DNA from: Ichthyophis bannanicus
Taxonomy: Eukaryota; Chordata; Amphibia; Gymnophiona; Ichthyophiidae
Direction: 5' to 3'
DNA length: 64,000 nt
Assembly: GCA_033557465.1 (NCBI GenBank)
Contig: CM066033.1
Span: 1,246,897,523 to 1,246,961,522 of the forward strand
The notes beneath the pieces are model-generated. The model was not told the DNA's origin, did not search any database, and saw only the letters and a program-made list of their open reading frames with translations. Within the stretch, counting starts at the first letter, position 1, and every line of letters starts with the position of its first letter. Below, piece after piece: positions 46,268 through 55,831 of this stretch. Position numbers and translations under genes: made by a program.

Positions 46268-46679
46268 TTGAGTTCATCTGGTCAGCAATTATTTAGCTGG
46301 GGGAGGCCCTGGTACCATAGGTCTAAAGTCTTTCGCTCCAGGTACAAAGCAACTGCTCTGCCATTCAGGAGAATGCTGCAAAGGTACTGTCTGTTAGCTA
46401 TATTATCTGAGGTACAGACTAAGGTGAGTATGTTGGAAGGTCATTCGGACTCCTTCATAAAAGATTTCACCGCTATGAAAGCTAAGTTGGAATCATTGGA
46501 AAATACAACCAGAGCTGAGAATTTAAGACTGGTTAACTTTTCCAGGGTAGCAACTGTTTCTGCTAGGGACATGTTTCGTTCCTATCTAATGGATACCTTG
46601 GGTATTCCCCCTCTCCCCTCCCCCCTGAGTCACACCCTCCTATGGTGAAGGTGTACTATCTTCCTATTTTGAAAAAAGA
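46268..46679 (+). pseudogene. L1-like ORF1, coiled coil and RRM start
   Basis: The frame gives LSEVQTKVSMLEGHSDSFIK and FTAMKAKLESLENTTRAENL, a coiled-coil ending in the LEN..R.ENLR motif. RLVNFSRVATVSARDMFRSY and LMDTLGIP, the start of the ORF1 RNA-binding domain, follow. It is cut at about 46679 within VYYLPILKKE. The next part (ALNISALLESSQEEPVVPST, LLISFALLYDREWLLKMFFR) is at 48098-48275, and a C-terminal part (RMFPDLSRETQRRRWGFLL, YVFYEPS.LA) is at 49440-49640. The protein normally coats LINE RNA. This copy is inactive. Confidence 0.72.
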
Positions 46680-46880
46680 AGGTGCCATGGTGTTGGGTTG
46701 TTCTCTGAATTTGGCACCTTGATCGCACTTGTTTCATCTCCTTCCGAGATCACTATGAAGATCAGGGTGATAATGTGCTTGAATGCATGCGTATATTGGG
46801 TTCTCTGTGCTGTTGGCTGATGTGGAGCGCTTTGGTTAGTTGAATTGAATGATGATTCTGAGCTTTTGGTTGATGTAGAA

Positions 46881-47074
46881 CATAGGTTTTCAACCGAGTT
46901 CTCGGGGAATCCTAGGCCAGTCAGGTTTTCAGGATTCCCACAATGAATATGCATAAGATAGATTTGCATACAATGAAGGCAGAACATGCAAATCTTTCTC
47001 ATGCATATTCATTCTGGGAATCCTGAAAACCTGACTGGCCTAGGGTTCCCCGAGGACTGGGTTGAAAACCCCTG
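46881..47074. mobile_element. hAT-type MITE, 194 bp, near-perfect inverted halves
   Basis: The ends are CATAGGTTTTCAACC and GGTTGAAAACCCCTG (inverted). The inner arms also pair (CAGTCAGGTTTTCAGGATTC versus GAATCCTGAAAACCTGACTG). It is flanked by the 8-bp duplication ATGTAGAA at 46873-46880 and 47075-47082, the size expected for hAT insertions. Confidence 0.9.
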
Positions 47075-47104
47075 ATGTAGAATGTTCTGGTTGGTTTGGA
47101 TGTG

Positions 47105-48090
47105 TGGATATCAATGTGTTGGTTGGTTGGTTTCTCTGAAGGTTGTTGTGTAGTTATTGTTTTTGAGCATTGTTGGTGTCAGTTGCTTGGTCCATAGTGG
47201 GTGATAGATAGAGTCTATATCAATGTGTTTGTTTATTGAGTTTGAGGCAGAAAACCAAGCTTCCAGGCATTCCCTTTCTCTTTTTCCTTGTGCCTGTGCT
47301 AGAATTTCTGTAATGTCCCAGTTGAACTTGTGTCCTTCTGTGTCTTTGTGGATTGAGACCAGAGAAAGTTGACCATGTCTTTTGCTGGCCAGTTGGTGTT
47401 CATGTAGTCTGATGGATAATTTTCTTCCTGTCTGGCCAACGTAGTTCTTGTCACAGTCACCAAATTGAATTTTGTACACATTTGTCCTTTGGTCTTTCTT
47501 GGGTTGTCCTTTTGGTTTCGACAGGATTCTTCTCAGTGTTGCAGTTGGTTTATGAGCTATTGTGATGCTGTGGCATCTTAGTAGTCTCGTCATTATTTCG
47601 GAGGTGCTCTGGATGTAAGGGAGGGTGAACCATTGGGATGTTCTTTCGGTCTGGTGGTTGGGGCTTTTGGGCTGTAGGCTTATGCAGATGAAGTTTTGTG
47701 GGTATCTATTCCTTGCTAGGTCTTGTATAGGTGGTGTTTTTCTTCTACTTTGTCTTCTGTCATGTTGCAGTGAGATTCTACTCTTTTGAATAGCATTTTT
47801 ATGCAATTTTGTTTGTGGCATTTCAGGTGGTTGCTGTAGAAGTTCAGGATCTGGTCCGTGTGTATTGCTTTCCTATAAACTGATGTTTGGAGCTCACTGT
47901 TACTGCTCCTGGTTATGAGGATGTCTAGGAATGGGAGTTTGTTGTCCTTTAATGTCTCCATAGTGAACCGGATATCTTTGAAAACTTTGTTGAGTAGTTG
48001 GAATGTTTGATTTGGTTATGTTTTATTATCATGAAAGTGCCATTGATGTAGTGTACCCATATAAGTGACGGGGTGGATGTTGGGGTTGCA
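47105..48090 (-). pseudogene. Penelope-like RT end and GIY-YIG endonuclease
   Basis: Reading down from 48090: LIWVHYINGTFMIIKHNQIK, where the RT catalytic YxDD has become YING. Then LPFLDILITRSSNSELQTSV and YRKAIHTDQILNFYSNHLKC, the conserved post-palm segment. After a frameshift near 47820, LLRCHSITIAHKPTATLRRI leads to the GIY-YIG core VYKIQFGDCDKNYVGQTGRK and LSIRLHEHQ, with Arg and His context intact, and a tail KRERECLEAWFSAS with the conserved Glu. Endonuclease residues look preserved, while the RT could not polymerise. Confidence 0.82.
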
Positions 48091-48277
48091 ACAAGAAGAT
48101 GCTTTAAACATATCTGCCCTGCTTGAAAGTTCACAGGAGGAACCTGTAGTTCCCTCTACATTGTTGATTTCATTTGCATTACTCTATGATAGGGAGTGGT
48201 TGTTGAAAATGTTCTTTAGGATCTCTAAATGTTTCTATAGGATCTCTAAAGGAAAAAAGGGCACTGTTGTAGTTGTT

Positions 48278-49378
48278 GATATTTATTTATTTTAGTTTCT
48301 TATATACCGCACTATTTAGTATCAGCGCGGTTTACATGGAACAGTGAAACATAATGAACAAACGTTAGTTTTACAGAGAACAAGGAAATACAACTTGGAT
48401 AACTTAGGGAAACATGCACATCAACTATTTACATATGTAGCAGTAAGCTTTGCATAGTGGGTTATGAACCTACAGAAAGATATTAAGTATAGGGACTAAT
48501 ATGTAGAGGTTTCTGGAAGGAAGATGTGGCTATGGTGGAGTATGGTTGATCTGGTAATGTTGTATAAATAAGTAATGTTTTAGTGCTTTCCTGAATTGTG
48601 TGAGATCGGTGATGGCTCGGATTGCTGGTGGTAATATGTTCCAACACTTGGGAGCATAAAGACTGAAAGCCCTGTTTGACGTTGTTAGTGTGCATTTTGT
48701 TGATGCACTTGGGATAGTTAGAGTGTTTGCTGATGTGGATCTTCTGGATCTGTTAGGTGGGGTGGGCTGAATTAGATCCACTAGTTGTGAAGCGGTTATG
48801 CCGTTGATGGCTTTAAAGGTAAGCGTCAGAGTCTTGAATAGTATTCTTCCGTGTGTTGGGAGCCAGTGGAGTTGAATTAAGATGGGTGTGATGTGGTCAA
48901 ATCTCGATGCTCCAGAAAGAACTCTAGCAGCGGCGTTCATGGCTAGCTGAAGGGGGTTCAGAGTAGACTGTGGGAGGCCTTGGAAAATGGCGTTGGCGAA
49001 ATCAAAGTGGGGTAGGATAAGAGCTTGGTATACAGTCCGGAAGTCACTTGGGTCCAATAAAGATCTGAGGTGTTTGAGTGTCCGGATCTTGAAATATACG
49101 GCTTTGACAATGTAGGATATGTGAAGCTTCATGTCCAAGTGTTGATCTAGAGTAATTCCTAAGTATCGAATTGTAGACTTTGTTTGGAGTTCAGCTTCTC
49201 TCACTTTTATATGAGGTGGTGGGGTAAAATTCGGATTTCTTGTGATGAAGAGTACCTCCGTTTTCTTATGTTGAATACGGAGGTTTTGAGATAGAAACCA
49301 TTCTGATACTGCATCAAAACATTCAATGAGAGGTGAGAGGTCCATTTGCTTTGTGGAGAATGGCATGTAAAGAAGGAT
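48278..49378 (-). mobile_element. 5'-truncated L2 LINE, minus orientation
   Basis: The 3' end at 48278-48330 (ATTTATTTATTTTAG, TATATACCGCACTATTTAG) is the reversed L2 tail. The coding end reaches the segment just after the YADD motif. It is closely related to the L2 at 8950. Confidence 0.85.
48530..49366 (-). pseudogene. L2 LINE ORF2 C-terminal 278 codons
   Basis: An open frame covers the RT thumb and C-terminal domain: LRIQHKKTEVLFITRNPNF, IRYLGITLDQHLDMKLHISY, LDPSDFRTVYQALILPHFDF, AMNAAARVLSGASRFDHITP, QLHWLPTHGRILFKTLTLTF and CAPKCWNILPPAIRAITDLT, ending normally. It lacks endonuclease and catalytic palm, so it is a dead 5'-truncated insertion. It is useful as a comparison: it keeps the Trp that is a stop in the copy at 9300. 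Confidence 0.85.
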
Positions 49379-49700
49379 ATGGAAGGACAGACTAGATAGG
49401 CCATGTGGTCTTTTTCTGTCGTCATATTTCTATGTTTCTATAGGATCTGTGAACCTGTTGTTCCAAGGTCTTGCGGTTCGCATGTTTCCTGACCTCTCTA
49501 GGGAAACACAAAGGAGGAGATGGGGATTTCTCCTTTGTCCTGGAGTCCAGTAGTTGGAATGCTCTTTTTTCCTTAAATATCCTTGCAAATGCATGATAAA
49601 ATATCAGTCAGTGTCATATGTTTTTTATGAGCCCTCTTAGCTGCTTGCCTTCCTTACTGCCCGTCGCTCTGTGACCTTGGGCATGCCACCTTCTGATCCT

Positions 49701-49960
49701 CTGTGAGGTTAAATAAGCTGGTTGTTAATGTCTATCTCTGTTACCTTGCACTTATTTGTATTATTTTCCTTTTCTTGGGTCATTCTTGTTTTGTGGGCTG
49801 GAGTGGGATGGGTACGGTATTTGTTTTTGTAGTCCTAAAAATGGTGTAATCCTGTTTTTCCTTTAGTTTGTTATGAGACCCCTCTCCCAATTTCTGAACA
49901 AAAAGGTGTTCTTGTGATTTATTGTTAAAGTGCATAAGCATAAAATTAGAGCCTTAAACA
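49701..49960. other. Unassigned intron sequence
   Basis: No gene recognised. A SINE-like phrase (CTGTGACCTTGGGCATGCCA) occurs at 49669-49688. Confidence 0.4.
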
Positions 49961-49961
49961 A

Positions 49962-50567
49962 TAGGGCCCAATTCTATCCCACATGTCCATCCCTTCTGTG
50001 CGTCTGATCTGAACCGGACATACAGAGGGGATTGCGATTCTGATCCCGCAGGGCACATCTAGCTCCACAGGATCAGAATCACGAACAGTCCTGCAAGTGC
50101 AGGCTGGGACAGCGATTCTGTCTGGCCTGCATGTGCAGGACTGCATCTGGCTAACTCAGTCAGGGCATTTAAATGGAGCTACGGTGCCACAGTGCCGTGG
50201 TGTCTTGTTGCCATGGCACCACGGCTCCATTTAAAAGAATGCTAACTGCCAATCAAAACGGCTAATTCTCCGCAGCCTGACCCCCAATCCAGCCTCCGAA
50301 GGCCAAGGTTGGGCTCCAGCCCTTTCTGCCCCTGAATTTAAAAAAAAAAAAAAGCGTCCAGGGGAGTTATTCCACCTCGGAGGTGGAATAACTTCCTCGG
50401 CCATTTTGCTGGCCCTGGACATTAGAATCGGCCATGTAATTCCAGGGCCGGCGACCGCTCACTCTCCTCCCCCTGGCCGCCCATTCCCCGCCCCGACTAA
50501 CTTCCCCGCACAACCCGCCACGTTGGGACGTCCATTTCCGCTAGTCATGGTTCAGAATGACCCCCTA
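49962..50567. mobile_element. Candidate non-autonomous element, GC-rich and hairpin-rich
   Basis: The left end TAGGGCCCAATTCT and right end AGAATGACCCCCTA are imperfect inverted repeats. Inside are TTTAAATGGAGC (50168) paired with GCTCCATTTAAA (50223), and the palindrome GTTATTCCACCTCGGAGGTG...AATAAC (50366-50392). Composition is much more GC-rich than the flanks. There is no clear target duplication; ACA on both sides is possible. No coding sequence; superfamily unknown. Confidence 0.5.
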
Positions 50568-50599
50568 GACATAAACACTTAAATTGGAGCCTAAAAAGA

Positions 50600-51228
50600 A
50601 ACCGCACCCAATCCAGTTCCTAATAAGCTGAGGTTGCATGATCAATTCGTCATTACCAAGCATTTTGAGCCAACTACAAGAAGACAGAAGCTACATGACA
50701 TGTCTGTGGACTCCCTTGCTGCAATTTTACAACGCACCTCAAACAGAATGAGATCATCAAGCATGGCTAACATGCTGATGCCCCCTTCATCAATAAAAAC
50801 ATGCACCTAAGTCACCAAGAACCGCGCTTTTTCCCTATATGCACCAACTCTGTGGAACGTCTTCCCTGCTTCAATCCGAGCCATCTCTAACCTTTCAACC
50901 TTCAGAAAAGCCAGAAAGACTCACTTGTTCCAGCTATTCTACAACCATATCCCATAGATAGGGCATGTCCAATACCTGTCAACCCACAGCTCAACCTCCC
51001 TATGTAACCATAAGATCTATTTACCAGTTTGTAATTTAGTTCCTCCTGTTTTAAACGCAGGTCCCTCCTGACCTACCCAAGTTGATGTTCCTGTTCACTG
51101 TTAATCACTTGTTCCAGTTTAATACCTGTTGTATGTAAAATGGTTCAATGGTTCATGCTCTATGTAAACTGTGCTGATTTTGAAATAGTGAGGTATATAA
51201 AAGCAAATAAATAAAATAAATAAATAAA
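50600..51228 (+). mobile_element. L2 LINE 3' fragment, plus orientation
   Basis: The translation near 50820-50945 gives AFSLYAPTLWNVFPASIRAI and LSTFRKARKTHLFQLFYNHI, the L2 C-terminal block. The 3' end is GTAAACTGTGCTGATTTTGA, GTATATAAAAGC and (AAATA)n at 51180-51228. 5'-truncated. Confidence 0.75.
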
Positions 51229-53180
51229 CTGCAATGGCCTCAACACATACTGGGGCAGCCTTACATTAATCATATTGCAGTAGTCAAGATGGTACAGAAC
51301 CATTGCTTGTACCACTATGGGCTTCAAAACTGTCCATAACTTACGCACCATTCACAACTTAAAAAACACATCCTACATCACTGTCACAACTTGCTCCCAA
51401 AAGGAGAACCAGGATCCAAGATAACATCTTCGCGGACACCATAAATCTATTTGACTGATAAACCAAATCTTTACAAACCACCAAAGCTTCAGTCTTATTA
51501 AAATTTAAGAGCAAATCATTGTCCTCTAACCACCTACTGAAAACTGCACCTCCTGCAACGAGGACAAATGCAACATGCAGAGAATTGCTGAACAATTAAA
51601 ACATCATTTGTATAAAACTGAAAATCAAACTCCAAACTACGGAGCAATTTGCAAAATGGCAGTAAATATAGATTAAATAAAATTGGAGACAAAGCTGACC
51701 TCTGGGGCAACCCCCGCCACAATAGCTTCCAACCAAAAACCTCGCTAGACAGCTGCACCTATCAAGTCCACTCTGACAAAAAAGATTGAAACCAACTCAA
51801 AACTATACGTCCCACTCCCGATTTCTTCAGGCAATCCAGCAAAATAGCCGGCACCATAGAATCAAAAGCAGTAGTAGTATCTAAAAACAAATATGCAGCT
51901 CGTCTCCGTTCCAAATCACAAAGAACCCCATCCACCAAAGAAAGCTATAAGGACTCTGTTCCATGACCTTTCTGTAAGTCATGTTGCCTGTTATCCAAAA
52001 TCTGATGGGCATCCACAAATTCTTCCAATTGAACCCTAACCGCCTGTTCAATCATTTTCTCCAAAAACAGCAGATATGAAATAGGCCGATAATTTACCCA
52101 GAATCTGAACATCCATAGACCTGCTCTTCACCACTGGCTTAACTGACCCCCCCTTTTCAACATTTGAGACATACTGCCAGTCTGCAAATAAAGATTAATA
52201 AGACCATGAAGAAACCGCAGTGTCAAATCTTTCACATTTCTATACCTAACTACTGATAACTGGTCCAAGGGGGACAGCATGTCAAGCATAACCCCAACAA
52301 CAAATGAGAAGTAGCGTCAAGAGACACTGCTGCAAAAAGGTGTCCACCCAGCACTCAATATCCTCCCTGGTTGGTTTGACTGTGATCAACTTCAGGTAAA
52401 ACGGCCACCTTCTCCTCTTTAAAAAAAACAAAAACAAAAAAAAACACATACGAATCTGCAGTAAACATAGGAATAGACTTCCCCCTCCTCCCGTAATGAA
52501 AACTAAACACCGAAAGACCAAGGTACATTAATCTTATCACGATAATATTGCTGTTTTAACAATCCAGCTTTATCCCTTATATTCCTTAAAAATATTAACA
52601 TAAGACAAATAAACATCATGAGAATGATTACGATACCAATATTGCTCTGCTCGCATTACCTCCCTTTTCAACTCATACAATGGCTTCCTAAATCAGGGAG
52701 CATATTTAGTCCTATTTCTCCCAATAACCCTTGTCCATGCAACACAAGCTTTAGAGCACTCTAGATCCTACAAGACCACCAGCTGATCCAATGTCTGTTC
52801 TGCCAGAACTTCCCGACTAAAAGGCCAGGAAGCTTCAAAATGAGGCTGGTGAAATTCCACGCAAGTTACCAAATAAGGCTGGAGTGTGGGTGGCACCAAC
52901 TTGGCTGCCACCTTAACCTTGAACTGAATAAGCACATGATCAGTCCAAGGTAAAGATGCACCCATAAAAGCACTGCACACTACTCATGAACACCCCATGC
53001 CCAGAGAAATAAAAAATCCAAAATGTGCCCCCGGTATATGTGGGAAAAATTATATTCTGAACAAAACCTAAAAGCTCCATGGTAGTCAGAAACGTATCCA
53101 CATTCACCAAACCTATCCTCTCATCATCATGGAGCCAAAAGGTGCCCAAAGCCTGCCTTAAGTTGAAGGTAGCATGCCTG
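51229..53180 (-). mobile_element. L2-type LINE relic, minus orientation
   Basis: Minus-strand pieces are in polymerase order: VNVDTFLTTMELLGFVQNII and FPTYTGG (endonuclease end, 53120-53000), a long decayed middle, then GLPQRSALSPILFNLYLLPF with YTNDVL in place of YADDVL (51715-51600), DNDLLLNFNKTEALVV (about 51535-51480) and VLYHLDYCNMINVRLPQYVL (51310-51240), where it is cut by the tail of the plus-strand L2. Catalytic Asp lost. Confidence 0.72.
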
Positions 53181-54414
53181 AAGAGATGGGCTTTAGGGCC
53201 CCTTTACGAAGTTCTGCCCGGGGTCCCTGCATGTCTAACACCAGTCCTGCGGTTAACAGAAGAGTGGGCAAACATTAAGGTGACAAAGACAGGTCATACA
53301 AATATGTGAAGAGGTGAATGCACAGAATAATAGTTGCCTGGAGTACAGCAAAAAACTGAAGACACACTAGGGAAGAAGGGCAATCATAGTAATCTACTTT
53401 ATTACTCCTGGTATTCTGATTTCTCTGCCACTTGCTAGAAAACCCTGTCCCTAGCTGTCCCTTCCACAGCATTTCCAAAACATCAAAAGTCTAAATATGG
53501 TCTTCCCCCCCCCCTGCCTATACAGCCTATTAACAAATTTTGAGGAGGATAACACCTATCTGTCCTCTGTAATTTTAAATTTCTTATATGGCCGTTTCTT
53601 GGAAAGTTGGGGGACCCATTCTTTAGTGCCGTTGAGGACATTTAAATGGAAGAGCATTCTTTTTACACAACCTCACAGTCCAGGAGGTCTGGGTGATTCT
53701 TGTGAAGATCAAGGCAACAATTTCAGATCATGTATTAGAATTTCACAATTCTTTGGGATATGGTTATTTAAACAATTTATGTACTACAGACAGAGACCTT
53801 AGTCTGTCTGAACTAGTAAACGGCATAAAACCAATAGTACAGTACGTAATACATATATAGCCCCAACATAACCATACTAGATAAAGTAAAATACATTAAA
53901 ATGGCTGAACCTACATACAATTTAGCAACATATCTGTGCTACCAGTGTCTTTCTACCTACAAACTATTGCCACAGAAAAGTTACATTTTGCCTGTCTTGC
54001 ACAACCACTTGTTACCGGTTTTCGTTCTGACACAAAACTGGTGCTATAACTGAAAACATCCCATTCCACTTTGTTTTTCCATATTTCTTTCATAATTGGT
54101 ACCTTAAGAAGAAACTCCAGACCTGATGATAAGACTCAAGTTAATGGTAAATCCTCAGTTTTCTGCCAGATAAGCTGTTTTTCCTTCTCTTAAAACCTGA
54201 ATGTGACTGCAAGCATAGGGATAACTCTCTTCCTACATGCCTACCCAAAATCCTCGCAGCAGCGGCATTCTACATCAGCTGCAAGTTAAGTTTCAAGCAT
54301 CTATACAGCAAAATATGTTATAAGCAATGCTGATAAAATTGTGAGCTTGCAAGTACAAGCATGTGCTCTGCAGCTGCATAATACCTTGGTGTTTGACAAT
54401 AATCCTGGCTTGCA
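53181..54414. other. Unassigned intron sequence
   Basis: No recognised gene. 53160-53310 may be decayed LINE leader. A C run lies at 53505-53514. Confidence 0.4.
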
Positions 54415-54545
54415 TTACTACTACCGTTACTATTCATTTATATAGCGCTACAAGGCATATGCAGCACTATACATAAAGATGTAAGACCCTGCTCATCAGA
54501 GCGTACAATCTTATCAAGATGAAAAAAATCACAAAACTGGGGAAT
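54415..54545 (-). mobile_element. LINE-like 3'-end fragment
   Basis: TACTACTACCGTTACTATTC, then TATATAGCGCTACAAGGCAT and CACTATACATAAAGATGTAA. Same end family as at 29852 and 60170. Confidence 0.55.
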
Positions 54546-55831
54546 AGAGTATGGTAAGATATACATAAGTAGTGAATGGGAATAATGACCGACGTGATCA
54601 AATTTGCAGATGACGCAAAATTATTCAAAGTTCTTAAATCACAAGAGGATGGTGAAAGATTGCAAAAGGACCATGAAAAATTGGGAGACTGGGCATCCAA
54701 ATGGCAGATGAAATTTAATGTGGACAAGTGCAAAGTTATGCACTTAGGAAAGAACAAACAAAACTACAGTTACATGATGCAAGGTTCCACATTAGGATTC
54801 ACCACTCAGCAAAAGATCTGGGCATCTTTATGGATAATACGTTGAAACCCCTGCCGAGTGTGCAGTGGCAGCCAAGAAAACAAATAGAATGCTAGAAATC
54901 ATAAGGAAAGGAATGGAGAATAAAACAAAGGATGATATAATGCCTCTGTATCGAATGATGCAACATAACTTTGAATATTGTGTGCAGTTCTGGTTGCTTA
55001 TCTTAAAAAGGATATTGCAGAATAAAGGATATTGCCTCACTACACTACTCACTACCACCTCAGCCCTTACCACCACCTATAGCAAAGATCTTCCTAGAGG
55101 CCATGGAAGGCCTGGACAATGCTCAACTTGTCTTTCAACCTATGCATGACAAAGGAAACGCCCTTGACCTGATCTTCTTACCACAGAGTATCATCAAGAA
55201 CCACGCCATCCCACCTCCAAATACCAATGATGTCCCCTGGTCAGATCACAAAATCATCTCCTTACTCATACCACACACCGCACTAGATCAAACACAACGC
55301 AACTCTGAATCTACTACCCGCAGATACTTAAACCTAGACGAGAGAATTTCTAGAGAAAATCCTACCTGACCTCCAAGCTGCTCCAGAAGACCTCAACAAC
55401 CTCATGCACACATGGAACAAAATGATATCTAGCACAGCAACAATGCCAGCCAAGCCCCGTAATACAAAAGACATAAATCTGCAATATGGTACACAACACA
55501 ACTGAAAAGCTTGAAGCATATTCTTAGAGCCACTGAGAGGAAATGGAAAAACTCCAGAACACCCAACAGTCTCACTGCCTAGAATATCGAACTCAAAGAA
55601 TATCAAATGGCCACTCTCAAAACAAAACAAAAAAGATTACTTCACAAATCTAATTGATAGATTTTTCAGTCGCCCACGAGAGCTCTTTTATATAGTCAAG
55701 TCCCTCACAAAAGATCATGCCCAGCAAACAAATTACAACTCTGCCCTCACAGCAGATGGCCGATTACTTCCAAACTCTAACTTCCTCCAATTGTAACATA
55801 ACAAACACCTTCCTGGATACTGCGACGCTCC

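Larger units (their letters stand above)
46680..48097 (-). mobile_element. Penelope-like element, minus orientation
   Basis: It is bordered by AAAGAAGG-type sequence on the left (about 46672-46680) and CAAGAAG on the right (48092-48098), a probable short target duplication within L1 ORF1. On the minus strand it carries an RT end, a GIY-YIG endonuclease and a 3' UTR. A hAT-type MITE sits in the UTR. It is 5'-truncated and differs from the element at 16.3 kb. Confidence 0.8.
45655..49700 (+). mobile_element. L1-like LINE fragment (5' UTR and ORF1) split by two insertions
   Basis: The start near 45655 (GGATCCAAGATGGCACAAGA) resembles an L1-type leader. ORF1 pieces are at 45840-46679, 48098-48275 and 49440-49700. 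A Penelope-like element (46680-48097) and an L2 plus a short repeat (about 48276-49440) separate them. Joined in order the pieces keep ORF1 domain order. No ORF2 is seen, so the copy is 3'-truncated. Confidence 0.72.

Noticed and set aside
50600..53180. Twin-primed inversion of a single L2
   Set aside because: The inverted part lies on the tail side of the plus-strand fragment, whereas twin priming inverts the 5' part and leaves the tail outermost; two separate insertions fit better.
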